Below are positions 1 to 7,931 of a stretch of 64,000 bases of DNA, piece by piece. Origin of the DNA: Candidatus Methylomirabilota bacterium (GTDB lineage: Bacteria; Methylomirabilota; Methylomirabilia; Rokubacteriales; CSP1-6); assembly GCA_035709005.1 (NCBI GenBank), contig DASTFB010000087.1, forward strand, positions 62,001 to 126,000, written 5' to 3'. Under the pieces are notes generated by a model. That model was not told where the DNA came from, did no database searches, and saw nothing but the letters and a program-made list of their open reading frames with translations. The position numbers and the translations under genes are program-made. Positions within the stretch are counted from its first letter, which is position 1; every line of letters begins with the position of its first letter.

Positions 1-2116
1 GGGCCACGACGTCCGGGGAGGCCCGATGGCGCTCCTCGCCCTCGCTGCGGGCCGCCCGGAAGCGTCCGGGCTCGAGCATGTACACCACGGCGTGGGCGAA
101 GCCTCGCTCGGTCAGGCGCTGCGACGCGCGGAGGACCTCGGTCAGCTGATACGCGCCCACGGCGGTCAGGATCACGCGCGCCTCGTCGGGGGAGTGGCCG
201 GCCCAGTCGAGCCGCAGGGCGCCGTCGCGCAACAGGGCGCTCGCCTCGTCGCCGGTGAAGCGGTCGGGCACCGCCAGCTTGGGGACGACGAGCGTCCAGA
301 TCTGGCCGCACGTCCGGTAGACAGCCTGCATCACCGCGGCGGCCGTGTTGTAGTCCGCGGGGAACATCACGCGGGAGACGTCCGACGGCTCGCCCAGGAG
401 AACTTCCGCCAGCGCCGGATCCTGATGGGACCGCTCGTTCTTGGCGTTCTCCCAGGTGTGTGAGGTCAGGACCAGCGGCACCGAGAGCCAGCCCGGCGGC
501 CGGCCGGCCGCGGCGAGCTCGTCTGCGAAGATGATTTCCTGACGGACGGCGCCGTGCATCTTGGCCCCGAAGGCCTCGTACGTGACGATGATGTTGAGGC
601 CGCCCTTGTTGCCCAGCGCCGCCGAGGCCACGGCTTCCTCGTTGAGCGCCGTGATCACCGCGCCCCCGACCGCCTCCGGGATTCCTTCCTCGGGATCGGT
701 GACGCGGAACTTGAGGTTCTCCAGCGTCCGGAGCATGCGGTTGCTGCGCATCTCGTCCGGGTTGCCCACCCGCGGTCTGAGCCCGGAGTTGGCCTGGACG
801 ACGGCGAGGAAGCCCTCGTCGACAGCGGCCATGGGACTGGTTGTGGCTCCTCGGGACCCGTCGGCGCGATCCGCTGGAACCTGCCGGAACACGGGTTCGG
901 GCGACTTCAGGAGGCTCACGCGACGGGTGGCCAGCGCGTGATCGCGCTCGCGGGGGCGCCCGGTGCGGCCGTGGCCCTGGAACGCCTGGGCGGCCCCCGC
1001 GAGCTCGGCCGGCGGCACCCGGAGCCGCCGCGCGTGCTCGTTGAAGCGTCGGGCCGCCAGGGCATCGGTGTGCGGGTTCGTGCCGAGAGGCAAGTTGTGG
1101 GCGAGGTTGGTCCCGGCGCCATAAAAGCCCGCACCCTTCGGGGCGACCGCGATCCCGTAGGGCAGGCGCACGGGGTATCTGGCCTGCCCGGCTTTGACCG
1201 CCGCGGCGGCCGCCTCCAGCCGCCGCTCGATCTCGTAGATCGCCCACACGAACGCCGCCGGGTCCCGCCCGTCGAAGACGAAGGGGTCGAAGCTGTTGAG
1301 CCTCAGGTGCCGGAGGAGCCAGGCGATACCCCCCTGCTGGGACATGGTCGTTCGCTGGTCGATCCGCCGGCCGTTGGCGATCATGATCGGCGCGACCAGG
1401 CCGGAATCCTCGGCCCGCCACCAGCGCGGTGCCCAGTCGCCGCCGCGCTGCTCCTCGAAGGCCCCGTCGCTCAGGAACACCACCAGGCACTCGCCCGGCA
1501 GTGGCATGTGCACGTACTGCAGCTCGGCGAACCCCAGGTAACCGCCTTCGGCCAGCCCTCCGGCCGTGTGGGCGTTGACGTGGCTGCCGAGCGGTGAGTC
1601 CTGACGCCCGTCGTCGCGCAGCCGATACGAGTAGAAATCGCGGACGTAGCGCGTCAGGCCCTCGTCGGAGACGGAATAGCGCTCGGCGTGGGCCCGCGTC
1701 ATGTTGCCCACCAGCAGGTTCACGGAGTCGACGGCGGCCACGCAGTGGCCCTGGCCCATGAGCCAGGCGCGCGTGGTGCCCGTGAGCGCGTTGACCGCCA
1801 GGTACCCCGTGTAGGCGGGCACCATGTTCAGGGCCCCGCCGGTGTGGCCCTCCGGCGAGGGCTTGAAGTCCTCCGGGCGCAACGGGCGGCCATCCAGGTA
1901 GACGTTGCGCGCATACGTCTCGTGGACGACGAGCCACATGCCTGCGCTGGCGATGCGGTCGGCGGCGAGCAGCAGCTCGTAGACGGGCGTCCCGTCGCCC
2001 TGCCCGCCCTTCCGCGACAGCGCTTCCACCATGGCGCGGATGCGCCGCTGGGTCATCGACGTGTGGCGGATCGGCCCGTAGCCGCTCGTCCACCGGGTGT
2101 CGGCATTACCGTTCAC
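1..2116 (-). CDS. Phosphoketolase-family protein (3' end outside window)
   Basis: About 705 residues lie in the window; the C-terminus runs off the left edge. My translation shows features of the thiamine-diphosphate phosphoketolase (XFP) superfamily: EGHTGGALNMVPAYTGYLA, MGQGHCVAAVDSVNLLVGN, SPLGSHVNAHTAGG, VGNPDEMRSNRM and a transketolase-like second half (ALNEEAVASAALGNKGG, SHTWENAKNERSHQDP). Phosphoketolases split xylulose-5-P or fructose-6-P with phosphate into acetyl-P and an aldose-P in the cytosol. The start is a GTG at 2114-2116, overlapping the end of ackA by 11 bp, so the two are translationally coupled and acetyl-P would feed acetate kinase. It differs from canonical Xfp: the usual GDG(x)E ThDP segment appears to be SDGAFEEQ. 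Relatives of this divergent branch are often named xylulose-5-phosphate 3-epimerase. Family is fairly sure, substrate is not. Confidence 0.75.
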   Translation of the reverse strand, partial: MNGNADTRWTSGYGPIRHTSMTQRRIRAMVEALSRKGGQGDGTPVYELLLAADRIASAGMWLVVHETYARNVYLDGRPLRPEDFKPSPEGHTGGALNMVPAYTGYLAVNALTGTTRAWLMGQGHCVAAVDSVNLLVGNMTRAHAERYSVSDEGLTRYVRDFYSYRLRDDGRQDSPLGSHVNAHTAGGLAEGGYLGFAELQYVHMPLPGECLVVFLSDGAFEEQRGGDWAPRWWRAEDSGLVAPIMIANGRRIDQRTTMSQQGGIAWLLRHLRLNSFDPFVFDGRDPAAFVWAIYEIERRLEAAAAAVKAGQARYPVRLPYGIAVAPKGAGFYGAGTNLAHNLPLGTNPHTDALAARRFNEHARRLRVPPAELAGAAQAFQGHGRTGRPRERDHALATRRVSLLKSPEPVFRQVPADRADGSRGATTSPMAAVDEGFLAVVQANSGLRPRVGNPDEMRSNRMLRTLENLKFRVTDPEEGIPEAVGGAVITALNEEAVASAALGNKGGLNIIVTYEAFGAKMHGAVRQEIIFADELAAAGRPPGWLSVPLVLTSHTWENAKNERSHQDPALAEVLLGEPSDVSRVMFPADYNTAAAVMQAVYRTCGQIWTLVVPKLAVPDRFTGDEASALLRDGALRLDWAGHSPDEARVILTAVGAYQLTEVLRASQRLTERGFAHAVVYMLEPGRFRAARSEGEERHRASPDVVA

Positions 2117-3251
2117 GGAGCGCCTCCCTCGTCTCGCGCGCGATGATCGCCTCCTCGTCGGTGGGGATGACGAATACCCCGATGCGCGATGTCGCCGTGC
2201 TGATGCAACCCTCGCTGCCGATGACCCGGGCGTTGCGCGCCTCGTCCAGCCGGAGTCCGCACCACTCCATCCCGGCGCAGATGCGGGCGCGCACCGGGGG
2301 CCAGTGCTCCCCGATTCCGCCGGTGAAGACGACGGCGTCGGCGCCGCCGAGGGCGGCCAGGTACGCGCCCAGATACTTCCGCGCGCGGTAACAGAAGATC
2401 TCCACCGCCAATTGGGCCCGGGGGTCGTGCTGCTCCCCGGCCAGCAGGTCCCGCATGTCGGCGCTCACGCCCGACAAGCCGAGGAGCCCGGACCTCTCGT
2501 TCAGCCACCGCTCGACCTCGGCCGCGTCCACGTCCTCCTTGCGGACCAGGTAGCCGACCAGCGCGGCATCGAGATCACCGGCGCGCGTACCCATCACGAG
2601 CCCCTCCAGGGGCGTGAAGCCCATCGACGTGTCGATCGACGTGCCATCACGGATGGCCGCGGCCGAGCACCCGTTGCCCAGATGGAAGACCACGAGACGC
2701 GCGCCGTCCGATGGCCGCGCGAGCTCCCGATACCGCTCCACGACGTACCGGTAGGACGTCCCGTGGAAGCCGAACCGGCGGACGCCGTGCCGTTCCGCCA
2801 GCTCGTAGGGAATGGCGTACCGGTAGGCGTGCTCCGGCAGGGCCGCATGAAACGCCGTATCGAACACCGCAACCATCGGGACCTCCGGGCCCAGCACCTG
2901 GCGGCAGGCGCGGATCGCGGCCAGGCTCGGCCGGTTGTGGAGCGGGGCCAGGTCCTCGAGCGCCTCGATCGCCGCCACCACCTGGTCATCGATCACCGTG
3001 GGTCGGACGAAGCTCCGGCCGCCGTGCACCACGCGGTGGCCGACCGCCTCCACGGGAGAAGCATCGGGGACGGCCTGGACCCGCTCGACGACCCGGCGGA
3101 CCGCCTCGCCGTGATCCGTCTGGCCGCCGGCCACTCCGATTCGCTCGATCACGCCCCGCAAGATCTCGCGCCCCACCGCGTGCGGGCTCTCGAACCGGCT
3201 CAGGCGGAACTTCAGGGACGAGCTTCCCGCGTTCAGCACGAGCACCCTCAT
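2106..3251 (-). CDS. ackA: Acetate kinase
   Basis: 381 aa, usual length for AckA. It interconverts acetyl phosphate + ADP and acetate + ATP in the cytosol. Diagnostic ASKHA-fold motifs are visible: N-terminal LVLNAGSSSLKF, VFDTAFH near the middle, FGFHGTSY, HLGNGCS, GTRAGDLD and VFTGGIGEH, with the C-terminal PTDEE carrying the conserved acidic residue. The ATG start at 3251 is directly followed by the conserved RVLVLNAGSSS, so no upstream extension is plausible. It is the first gene of a minus-strand pair with the phosphoketolase-family gene, with which it overlaps; together they can turn sugar phosphate and Pi into acetate and ATP without phosphotransacetylase. The upstream gap is shared with the divergent TRAP operon. 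Confidence 0.95.
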   Translation of the reverse strand: MRVLVLNAGSSSLKFRLSRFESPHAVGREILRGVIERIGVAGGQTDHGEAVRRVVERVQAVPDASPVEAVGHRVVHGGRSFVRPTVIDDQVVAAIEALEDLAPLHNRPSLAAIRACRQVLGPEVPMVAVFDTAFHAALPEHAYRYAIPYELAERHGVRRFGFHGTSYRYVVERYRELARPSDGARLVVFHLGNGCSAAAIRDGTSIDTSMGFTPLEGLVMGTRAGDLDAALVGYLVRKEDVDAAEVERWLNERSGLLGLSGVSADMRDLLAGEQHDPRAQLAVEIFCYRARKYLGAYLAALGGADAVVFTGGIGEHWPPVRARICAGMEWCGLRLDEARNARVIGSEGCISTATSRIGVFVIPTDEEAIIARETREALRER

Positions 3252-3339
3252 GACGCCCGTCGCGGGAATGCCCCCCGCCCTCTCGAGCCAACCGTAGAGA
3301 CGAAGGCGCCCTCCGTCAAGCCGGACCGCGCCGGCCAGC

Positions 3340-3388
3340 CGTCCATGCCTCGAACGCGCTTGACAGCACGTCCATGCCTCACTAGCTT
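3340..3388 (+). promoter_or_regulatory. Promoter of the TRAP operon with a 12-bp direct repeat
   Basis: A sigma70-like promoter is visible: TTGACA at 3360-3365, a 17-bp spacer, and TAGCTT at 3383-3388, about 50 bp before the dctP start. The 12-mer CGTCCATGCCTC occurs twice, at 3340-3351 and 3369-3380, exactly 29 bp apart; one copy lies just upstream of the -35 box and the other in the spacer. That placement suits an operator for a repressor or activator, but the binding protein is unknown. Confidence 0.5.
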
Positions 3389-3440
3389 ACCGGTGCCCGG
3401 GCCGGCGCGCCGGACCGAGGCGACACCCAAGGAGGCGCAC

Positions 3441-4469
3441 ATGAAGCGCTGGAGCCTCGCGGCCGCTCTGCTGATCGCGCTCGCCCTCCCGCCGGCGCCC
3501 GCGGCGGCCCAAACCGTCACGCTGAAGCTGAGCCACTTCGTGCCGCCGGTTGCGCCTCCCCACGCGACGTTCCTGGCCCCGTGGGCGGCCAAGGTGGAGA
3601 AGGCGTCCGGGGGCCGGCTCAAGATCCAGATCTACCCGTCCATGCAGCTCGGGGGCACGCCGCCCCAGCTCATCGACCAGATCAAGGACGGCGTGGTGGA
3701 CATCGGCTGGACCCTCCCCGGCTACACCGCCGGCCGTTTCCCGCGGACGGAGATCTTCGAGATTCCCTTCCTGCACACCAACGCGCTCGGGACCACGCTG
3801 GCGCTGCAGGACTACTACGAGAAATATCTGCGCGACGAGTACAAGGATTACCACGTGCTGCTGCTGCACGTCCACGGCGGCACGCTGGTCCACGCCAACA
3901 AGCCCATCCTCAAGCTCGAGGACTACAAGGGGTTGAAGATCCGCACGGCGAATCGCGCCGGCAGCGTCTATCTGCGCGCGGTGGGGGCCAACGCCGTGGG
4001 CTCCCCGGTGCCCGAGGTCCCCCAGATGCTCTCCAAGGGGGTGATCGATGGCGCCCTGCTCCCCTACGAGATCGCCCGCCCCCTCAAGATCCACGAGCTC
4101 GTGAAGTACCACTCGGAGCTCGCCGGCCCCCAGCCCCGCCTGGGCACCAGCGTGTTCCTGTTCGCGATGAACAAGAAGAAGTACGAGTCGCTGCCCGCGG
4201 ATCTCAAGAAGGTGATCGATCAGCATTCGGGACGCCACATCGCCGCCTGGGCCGGCCAGAACTGGGACGACATCGAGAAGCCGGGCAAGGAGGCCGCGCA
4301 AAAGGCCGGCAATCAGTTCCCGGTGATGCCCGTGTCCGAGGTCGAGCGCGTGCGCGCGGCCGTCAAGCCCGAAATCGCGAAATTCTTGAAGGAGCTGTCG
4401 TCCGCCGGTTTCGACGCCAACGCGGCGTACGCCGAGGCCCAGAAGCTGGTCAAGAAGTACACGAAGTAG
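3441..4469 (+). CDS. dctP: TRAP transporter periplasmic solute-binding protein, DctP family
   Basis: 342 aa. A cleavable signal peptide (about residues 1-25, ending PAAAQ) is followed by the DctP fold: VTLKLSHFVPPVAPPH at the start of the mature protein, ASGGRLKIQIYPSMQLGG, and the conserved GLKIRT plus Arg-containing segment around residue 170 that contacts a carboxylate in family members. It captures an organic acid (or similar) in the periplasm and passes it to DctQM for Na+-driven import. The start is chosen at the ATG preceded by GGAGG at 3431-3435. dctQ begins 7 bp downstream. The ligand cannot be read from sequence. It is the first gene of dctPQM. Confidence 0.92.
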   Translation: MKRWSLAAALLIALALPPAPAAAQTVTLKLSHFVPPVAPPHATFLAPWAAKVEKASGGRLKIQIYPSMQLGGTPPQLIDQIKDGVVDIGWTLPGYTAGRFPRTEIFEIPFLHTNALGTTLALQDYYEKYLRDEYKDYHVLLLHVHGGTLVHANKPILKLEDYKGLKIRTANRAGSVYLRAVGANAVGSPVPEVPQMLSKGVIDGALLPYEIARPLKIHELVKYHSELAGPQPRLGTSVFLFAMNKKKYESLPADLKKVIDQHSGRHIAAWAGQNWDDIEKPGKEAAQKAGNQFPVMPVSEVERVRAAVKPEIAKFLKELSSAGFDANAAYAEAQKLVKKYTK

Positions 4470-4476
4470 CCCACGC

Positions 4477-4953
4477 GTGACCGGCGCCCTCGAGGGTCTG
4501 GCCCGCGCCTTCGCCCTGGCCGGGGGCGCGCTCCTGGTCGTGATCACCGGGATGTCCGTGGTCTCGATCGTCGGGCGGGCCGTCCTCGGCACGCCGGTGC
4601 CGGGCGACTTCGAGCTGGTCCAGGTCGGCTGCGGGGCGGGAATCGCCATGTTCCTGCCCTACTGCCAGCTTCGCCGCGGCAACATCATCGTCGACTTCTT
4701 CACCGTCAGGGCGCCCGCGCGCGTGCAGGCCGCGCTCGACGCCTTTGGCGCGCTCGCCGTGGCGGCCGTCATGGCGCTGCTGGCCTGGCGCACGACGGCC
4801 GGGATGCTGACCGTCAAGGCCGCCGGCGAGGTGTCGATGATCGTCGGCTTCCCCATCTGGATCGGCTACGCGGCCATCGTGCCCTCGCTGGCGCTGGCCG
4901 CCCTCGTCGGCCTGGCCACCGCCATCGCGTCCTGGAAGGCAGCGCGGGGCTGA
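4477..4953 (+). CDS. dctQ: TRAP transporter small membrane subunit, DctQ family
   Basis: 158 aa, four hydrophobic segments typical of DctQ (about residues 12-33, 48-63, 83-105 and 125-150), with the conserved internal block (FLPYCQLRRGNIIVDFF) that in family members has a positively charged turn. DctQ is the small integral-membrane subunit that pairs with DctM in the inner membrane. The start is GTG at 4477, 7 bp after the dctP stop. The end sits directly against the dctM reading frame. Function is inferred from family and from its place in an intact P-Q-M cassette. Confidence 0.88.
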   Translation: MTGALEGLARAFALAGGALLVVITGMSVVSIVGRAVLGTPVPGDFELVQVGCGAGIAMFLPYCQLRRGNIIVDFFTVRAPARVQAALDAFGALAVAAVMALLAWRTTAGMLTVKAAGEVSMIVGFPIWIGYAAIVPSLALAALVGLATAIASWKAARG

Positions 4954-4988
4954 GCGCGGTCGAAGCCGGGCTCCTGCTGTTCGCGGCG

Positions 4989-6272
4989 ATGCTCGGCCTC
5001 ATGGCCCTCCGCGTGCCCATCGCCATCGCCATGTTCATTCCCGGCGCCGTGGGCTATGCCCTGCTGGCGAGCCCCACGGTCCTGCTGAACCATCTCAAGG
5101 GCGCGGCTTGGGCGCGCCTGTCCGTCTACGACCTCTCGGTGATTCCGCTGTTCCTGCTCATGGGGCAGTTCGCCACCCAGGGCGGTCTGTCGCGCGCGCT
5201 GTTTCGGTTCACCAACACGCTCGTCGGCCACCACCGCGCCGGCCTGGCCATGGCCGCCGTGCTGGCCTGCGCCGCCTTCGGCACCATCTGCGGCTCGTCG
5301 GTGGCGACCGCAGCGACCCTCAGTCAGGTGGCCCTGCCCGAGATGCGGCGCCACCACTACTCGGGACGGCTGGCCACGGCCACCCTGGCCGCCGGCGGGA
5401 CGCTCGGTATCCTGGTCCCGCCGTCGGTGGTCCTGGTGGTCTACGCGATCCTCACCGAACAGAACATCGCCAAGCTGTTCGCGGCCGCCTTCGTGCCCGG
5501 CGCGCTGGCCGCCGCCGGCTACGTCACCGCGATCGCCGTGTACGTACGGCTGGTGCCCGGCCAGGCGCCCGCGCTGCCACGCGCCACCCGGCAGGAGCGC
5601 CTGGCCGCCCTCGCCGACGTGTGGCCCATCGCCGCGATCTTCGTGGTGGTCTTCGGCGGCATCTACGGAGGCCTGTTCACGCCCACCGAGGGGGCCGGGG
5701 TCGGCGCGGCGGGCACCTTCCTCACCGCGGTGGCCAGGCGCGAGCTCGGCCTGGCCGCGCTCCAGCGGGCGTTCCTCGGCACCGCCGAGACCACCGCCAT
5801 GGTCTTCCTGATCTTCCTCGGGGCCGACATGCTGAACGCCGCGCTGGCCCTGTCCCAGATGCCGGCACAGCTCGCCCAGTCCGTGGTGGAGCTGAGCCTG
5901 CCCCCGCTGGCCGTCGTGGCGGGGATCCTCGGCTTCTACATCATCCTCTGCAGCGTCATGGACGAGCTGTCCATGATCATCCTGACCGTCCCCATCCTCA
6001 TCCCGGTGGTGATGGAGCTGAGCCTGTTCGGCCTGAACTCGACGGAGAAGGCGATCTGGTTCGGGATCCTGGTCCTCTCGGTCGTCGAGATCGGGCTCAT
6101 CGCGCCGCCCGTCGGCCTGAACGTGTACGTCGTGAACAGCCTCGCCCGCGACGTGCCCATGGCCGAGACCTACCGGGGCGTGCTCCCCTTCCTGGCCTCG
6201 GACGCCGTCCGCGTCACGCTGCTCCTGGCCTTCCCCATCCTGTCGCTCTGGGCGGTGCGCCTGATCAGCTGA
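4989..6272 (+). CDS. dctM: TRAP transporter large permease, DctM family
   Basis: 427 aa from ATG 4989; about 11-12 hydrophobic segments. Family signatures include FGTICGSSVATAATLSQVALPEM, ATLAAGGTLGILVPPSV and FTPTEGAGVGAAG. DctM is the Na+-coupled transport subunit in the inner membrane. The frame stays open upstream to a CTG at 4950 that overlaps the dctQ stop (CTGA) and would add 13 residues (LSAVEAGLLLFAA); these extend the first helix as in relatives, so the true start may be this CTG rather than ATG 4989. Nothing coding follows for about 250 bp, so it is the last gene of the operon. Confidence 0.92.
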   Translation: MLGLMALRVPIAIAMFIPGAVGYALLASPTVLLNHLKGAAWARLSVYDLSVIPLFLLMGQFATQGGLSRALFRFTNTLVGHHRAGLAMAAVLACAAFGTICGSSVATAATLSQVALPEMRRHHYSGRLATATLAAGGTLGILVPPSVVLVVYAILTEQNIAKLFAAAFVPGALAAAGYVTAIAVYVRLVPGQAPALPRATRQERLAALADVWPIAAIFVVVFGGIYGGLFTPTEGAGVGAAGTFLTAVARRELGLAALQRAFLGTAETTAMVFLIFLGADMLNAALALSQMPAQLAQSVVELSLPPLAVVAGILGFYIILCSVMDELSMIILTVPILIPVVMELSLFGLNSTEKAIWFGILVLSVVEIGLIAPPVGLNVYVVNSLARDVPMAETYRGVLPFLASDAVRVTLLLAFPILSLWAVRLIS

Positions 6273-6520
6273 CCGCGGCCCGGAGGTCGTCGTCAGCAAG
6301 CGCCGCACCGGGACGCCGCTGCCGCCGTCGCTGCGTCACCGCATCCCCAGGTGGGAAGCTCACGCCTCACTCGATCCTCCCGGGCGTTTCACGCACCGTC
6401 GAGAAGCCCGCCACTTCAGCAGGTTACAGCCACCATAACCGGACGGCTGCGGCACCGGGTATGCACGCGTTGATGACTTGTCCCTCTGGAGGACCGACTC
6501 CGCCCCTGAAGGAGGCCCCA

Positions 6521-7006
6521 ATGGCAGAGGCCCATTTCTACGCGACGCTCGTCTGGAGCGGCGGAGCGCTCGGACCGACCAGCTCCGTCGAACGTTACTC
6601 GCGAGAGTTCCGAGCCGAGTTCGAAGGTAAGCCTCCGTTGCGAGGTTCTGCCGATCCGGCGTTTCACGGCGACCCCACCCTCTACAATCCCGAAGACCTG
6701 CTCCTTGGCTCGCTGGCCGGTTGCCACATGCTGAGCTATCTGGCCGTCTGTGCCCACGCCGGCATCGCGGTGCGCTCGTACGAGGACGCCGCCGTCGCCA
6801 CGATCGCGCGCCGGGACGGGAAGGTGAGGTTTGTCGATGTGCTCCTTCGCCCCAAGGTGGTGCTGGAACCGGGAAGCGATCTCGAGAAGGCCAGGGCGCT
6901 ACACGAGAAGGCGCACAACATCTGCGTCGTGGTGAACTCGGTGAACTTCCCGGTTCGTCACGAGGCGGAGGTGACCATGCCCAGCGCGAGCGTGGCCGCC
7001 GTGTAG
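6521..7006 (+). CDS. OsmC/Ohr-family protein
   Basis: 161 aa. OsmC-family peroxidases use two cysteines to reduce organic hydroperoxides. Both family positions are present: one in LAGCHMLSYLAVCA (about residue 68) and one in HNICVVVNSVNFPV near the C-terminus. The N-terminal strand region (ATLVWSGG) and YNPEDLLLGSLAGC fit the subgroup of short cytosolic OsmC proteins. The start ATG follows GGAGG at 6511-6515. It stands alone about 250 bp after dctM, with the small membrane protein gene 57 bp downstream; I saw no clear promoter in 6273-6520. Substrate and regulation are unknown. Confidence 0.85.
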   Translation: MAEAHFYATLVWSGGALGPTSSVERYSREFRAEFEGKPPLRGSADPAFHGDPTLYNPEDLLLGSLAGCHMLSYLAVCAHAGIAVRSYEDAAVATIARRDGKVRFVDVLLRPKVVLEPGSDLEKARALHEKAHNICVVVNSVNFPVRHEAEVTMPSASVAAV

Positions 7007-7063
7007 CCGGCACCGGCGGTCCCTCGAAGCCTCCTGCTCGGCACCGAATAAGGAGAAGCGCCG

Positions 7064-7321
7064 ATGATGAACCAGGACCAGGGCACGCAACGCAGGAGCG
7101 CCATGGCGATGTGCCCGATGGCGTCGATGTGCAGGGAGATGGCGGAAAAACCGGGTATCGGCCTCCTGCTGCTGATACCCGGCCTCCTCCTGATCCTGGG
7201 AGGTGTGTTGATTTTCCTGGAGCCGAAGTTCCTGGTCTGGCTCCTGGCCGGCACCTCGATCCTGATTGGCCTGGTGATCCTGTTCTTCGCGCTGTCCATA
7301 CGAAAGATGGTCACTCGCTAG
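7064..7321 (+). CDS. Small membrane protein, two hydrophobic segments
   Basis: 85 aa, function unknown. The N-terminal 26 residues are hydrophilic and Met/Cys-rich (MAMCPMASMCREM), followed by two closely spaced transmembrane segments (about residues 31-52 and 54-78) and a short basic tail. AGGAGA lies about 10 bp upstream of the ATG. The Cys/Met-rich head could bind a soft metal ion, which would fit the MerR regulator and copper ATPase nearby, but that is inference. It follows the OsmC-like gene on the same strand with a 57-bp gap. Confidence 0.6.
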   Translation: MMNQDQGTQRRSAMAMCPMASMCREMAEKPGIGLLLLIPGLLLILGGVLIFLEPKFLVWLLAGTSILIGLVILFFALSIRKMVTR

Positions 7322-7396
7322 GGAGCGGCGCGGGCCGGACCCTCAGCCAACCGTCGGTGGGGCAGGCCCGTCCCGGGCGCAGCGCCGCCGACCCGT

Positions 7397-7870
7397 TCAG
7401 GGACAGCTCGCCTCCACCGCTCGGCTGATCTCCTGCGGCGAGGCGAACAGGAGCGACGCCCGGTCGCCCTGCATCCCTGCCGGCAGCAACACGGGCCGGC
7501 CGGGAGCCGGCCCCTGCGCGCTGGAGTCCGTCTTCAAGCGCAGATTGAGCTCCCAGAAAGGGACCGTCCGGCCATCTTCGGTCGTGACGTGGTAGCCGTC
7601 GCCGCAGTAGCGAATCCCCTTCACCCGACGTTCCGGCCCCAGCGCCTTGAGGTTTGGGACGTGCCAGGCCGGCCATCATCCGCCCCCGTGGCGCCACGGC
7701 AGGCGCTCGGACTGCGGCAACCGCCTCCAGGTACGCGACGACGTCGGCCGCTGTCTTCCATCTTTCAGTCCGGGGAACGTCATGAGATTCCCCGGCACGA
7801 CGGCCTGGGGGTCCTCGAGCCAGCGCCCGAACGTAGCGACGTCCCACACGACAGTGGCGGCTTTGAGCGC
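7397..7870 (-). pseudogene. Decayed c-type cytochrome, frameshifted and without its heme motif
   Basis: Reading the minus strand, three fragments in different frames line up as one protein. The first holds VVWDVATFGRWLEDP and NLMTFPGLKD, the C-terminal heme-ligand Met region of a class I cytochrome c. After a frameshift comes TAADVVAYLEAV, the last cytochrome helix. After a stop and another shift comes NLKALGPERRVKGIRYCGDG and about 70 more residues (PFWELNLRLKTD, AGMQGDRASLLFASP), a tail I associate with cytochromes of this type. The N-terminal half with CXXCH is absent: upstream sequence runs into the MerR promoter. The last fragment is open for 75 codons (7397-7624) but has no plausible start. 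Gene identity is inference; the broken frames are directly visible. Confidence 0.65.
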
Positions 7871-7892
7871 TGAACGGCGAACCCGAAAAGGC

Positions 7893-7924
7893 TTGACCTT
7901 GCCCCCAGGGGCAAGGTCTATCCT
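7893..7924 (+). promoter_or_regulatory. MerR-type promoter with perfect dyad operator
   Basis: TTGACC (7893-7898) and TATCCT (7919-7924) are separated by 20 bp, the overlong spacer typical of promoters activated by MerR-family metal sensors. The spacer holds a perfect dyad: GACCTTGCCCC (7895-7905) and GGGGCAAGGTC (7908-7918) around a 2-bp centre. It resembles CueR/HmrR-class operators. The GTG start of the regulator lies only 8 bp after the -10 box, so the transcript would be essentially leaderless and autoregulated. Confidence 0.8.
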
Positions 7925-7931
7925 GGGCCCC

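Noticed and set aside
2097-3440. Long plus-strand open frame upstream of dctP
   Set aside because: It is antisense to ackA and only joins the dctP frame by chance; dctP has its own signal peptide and ribosome site at 3441.
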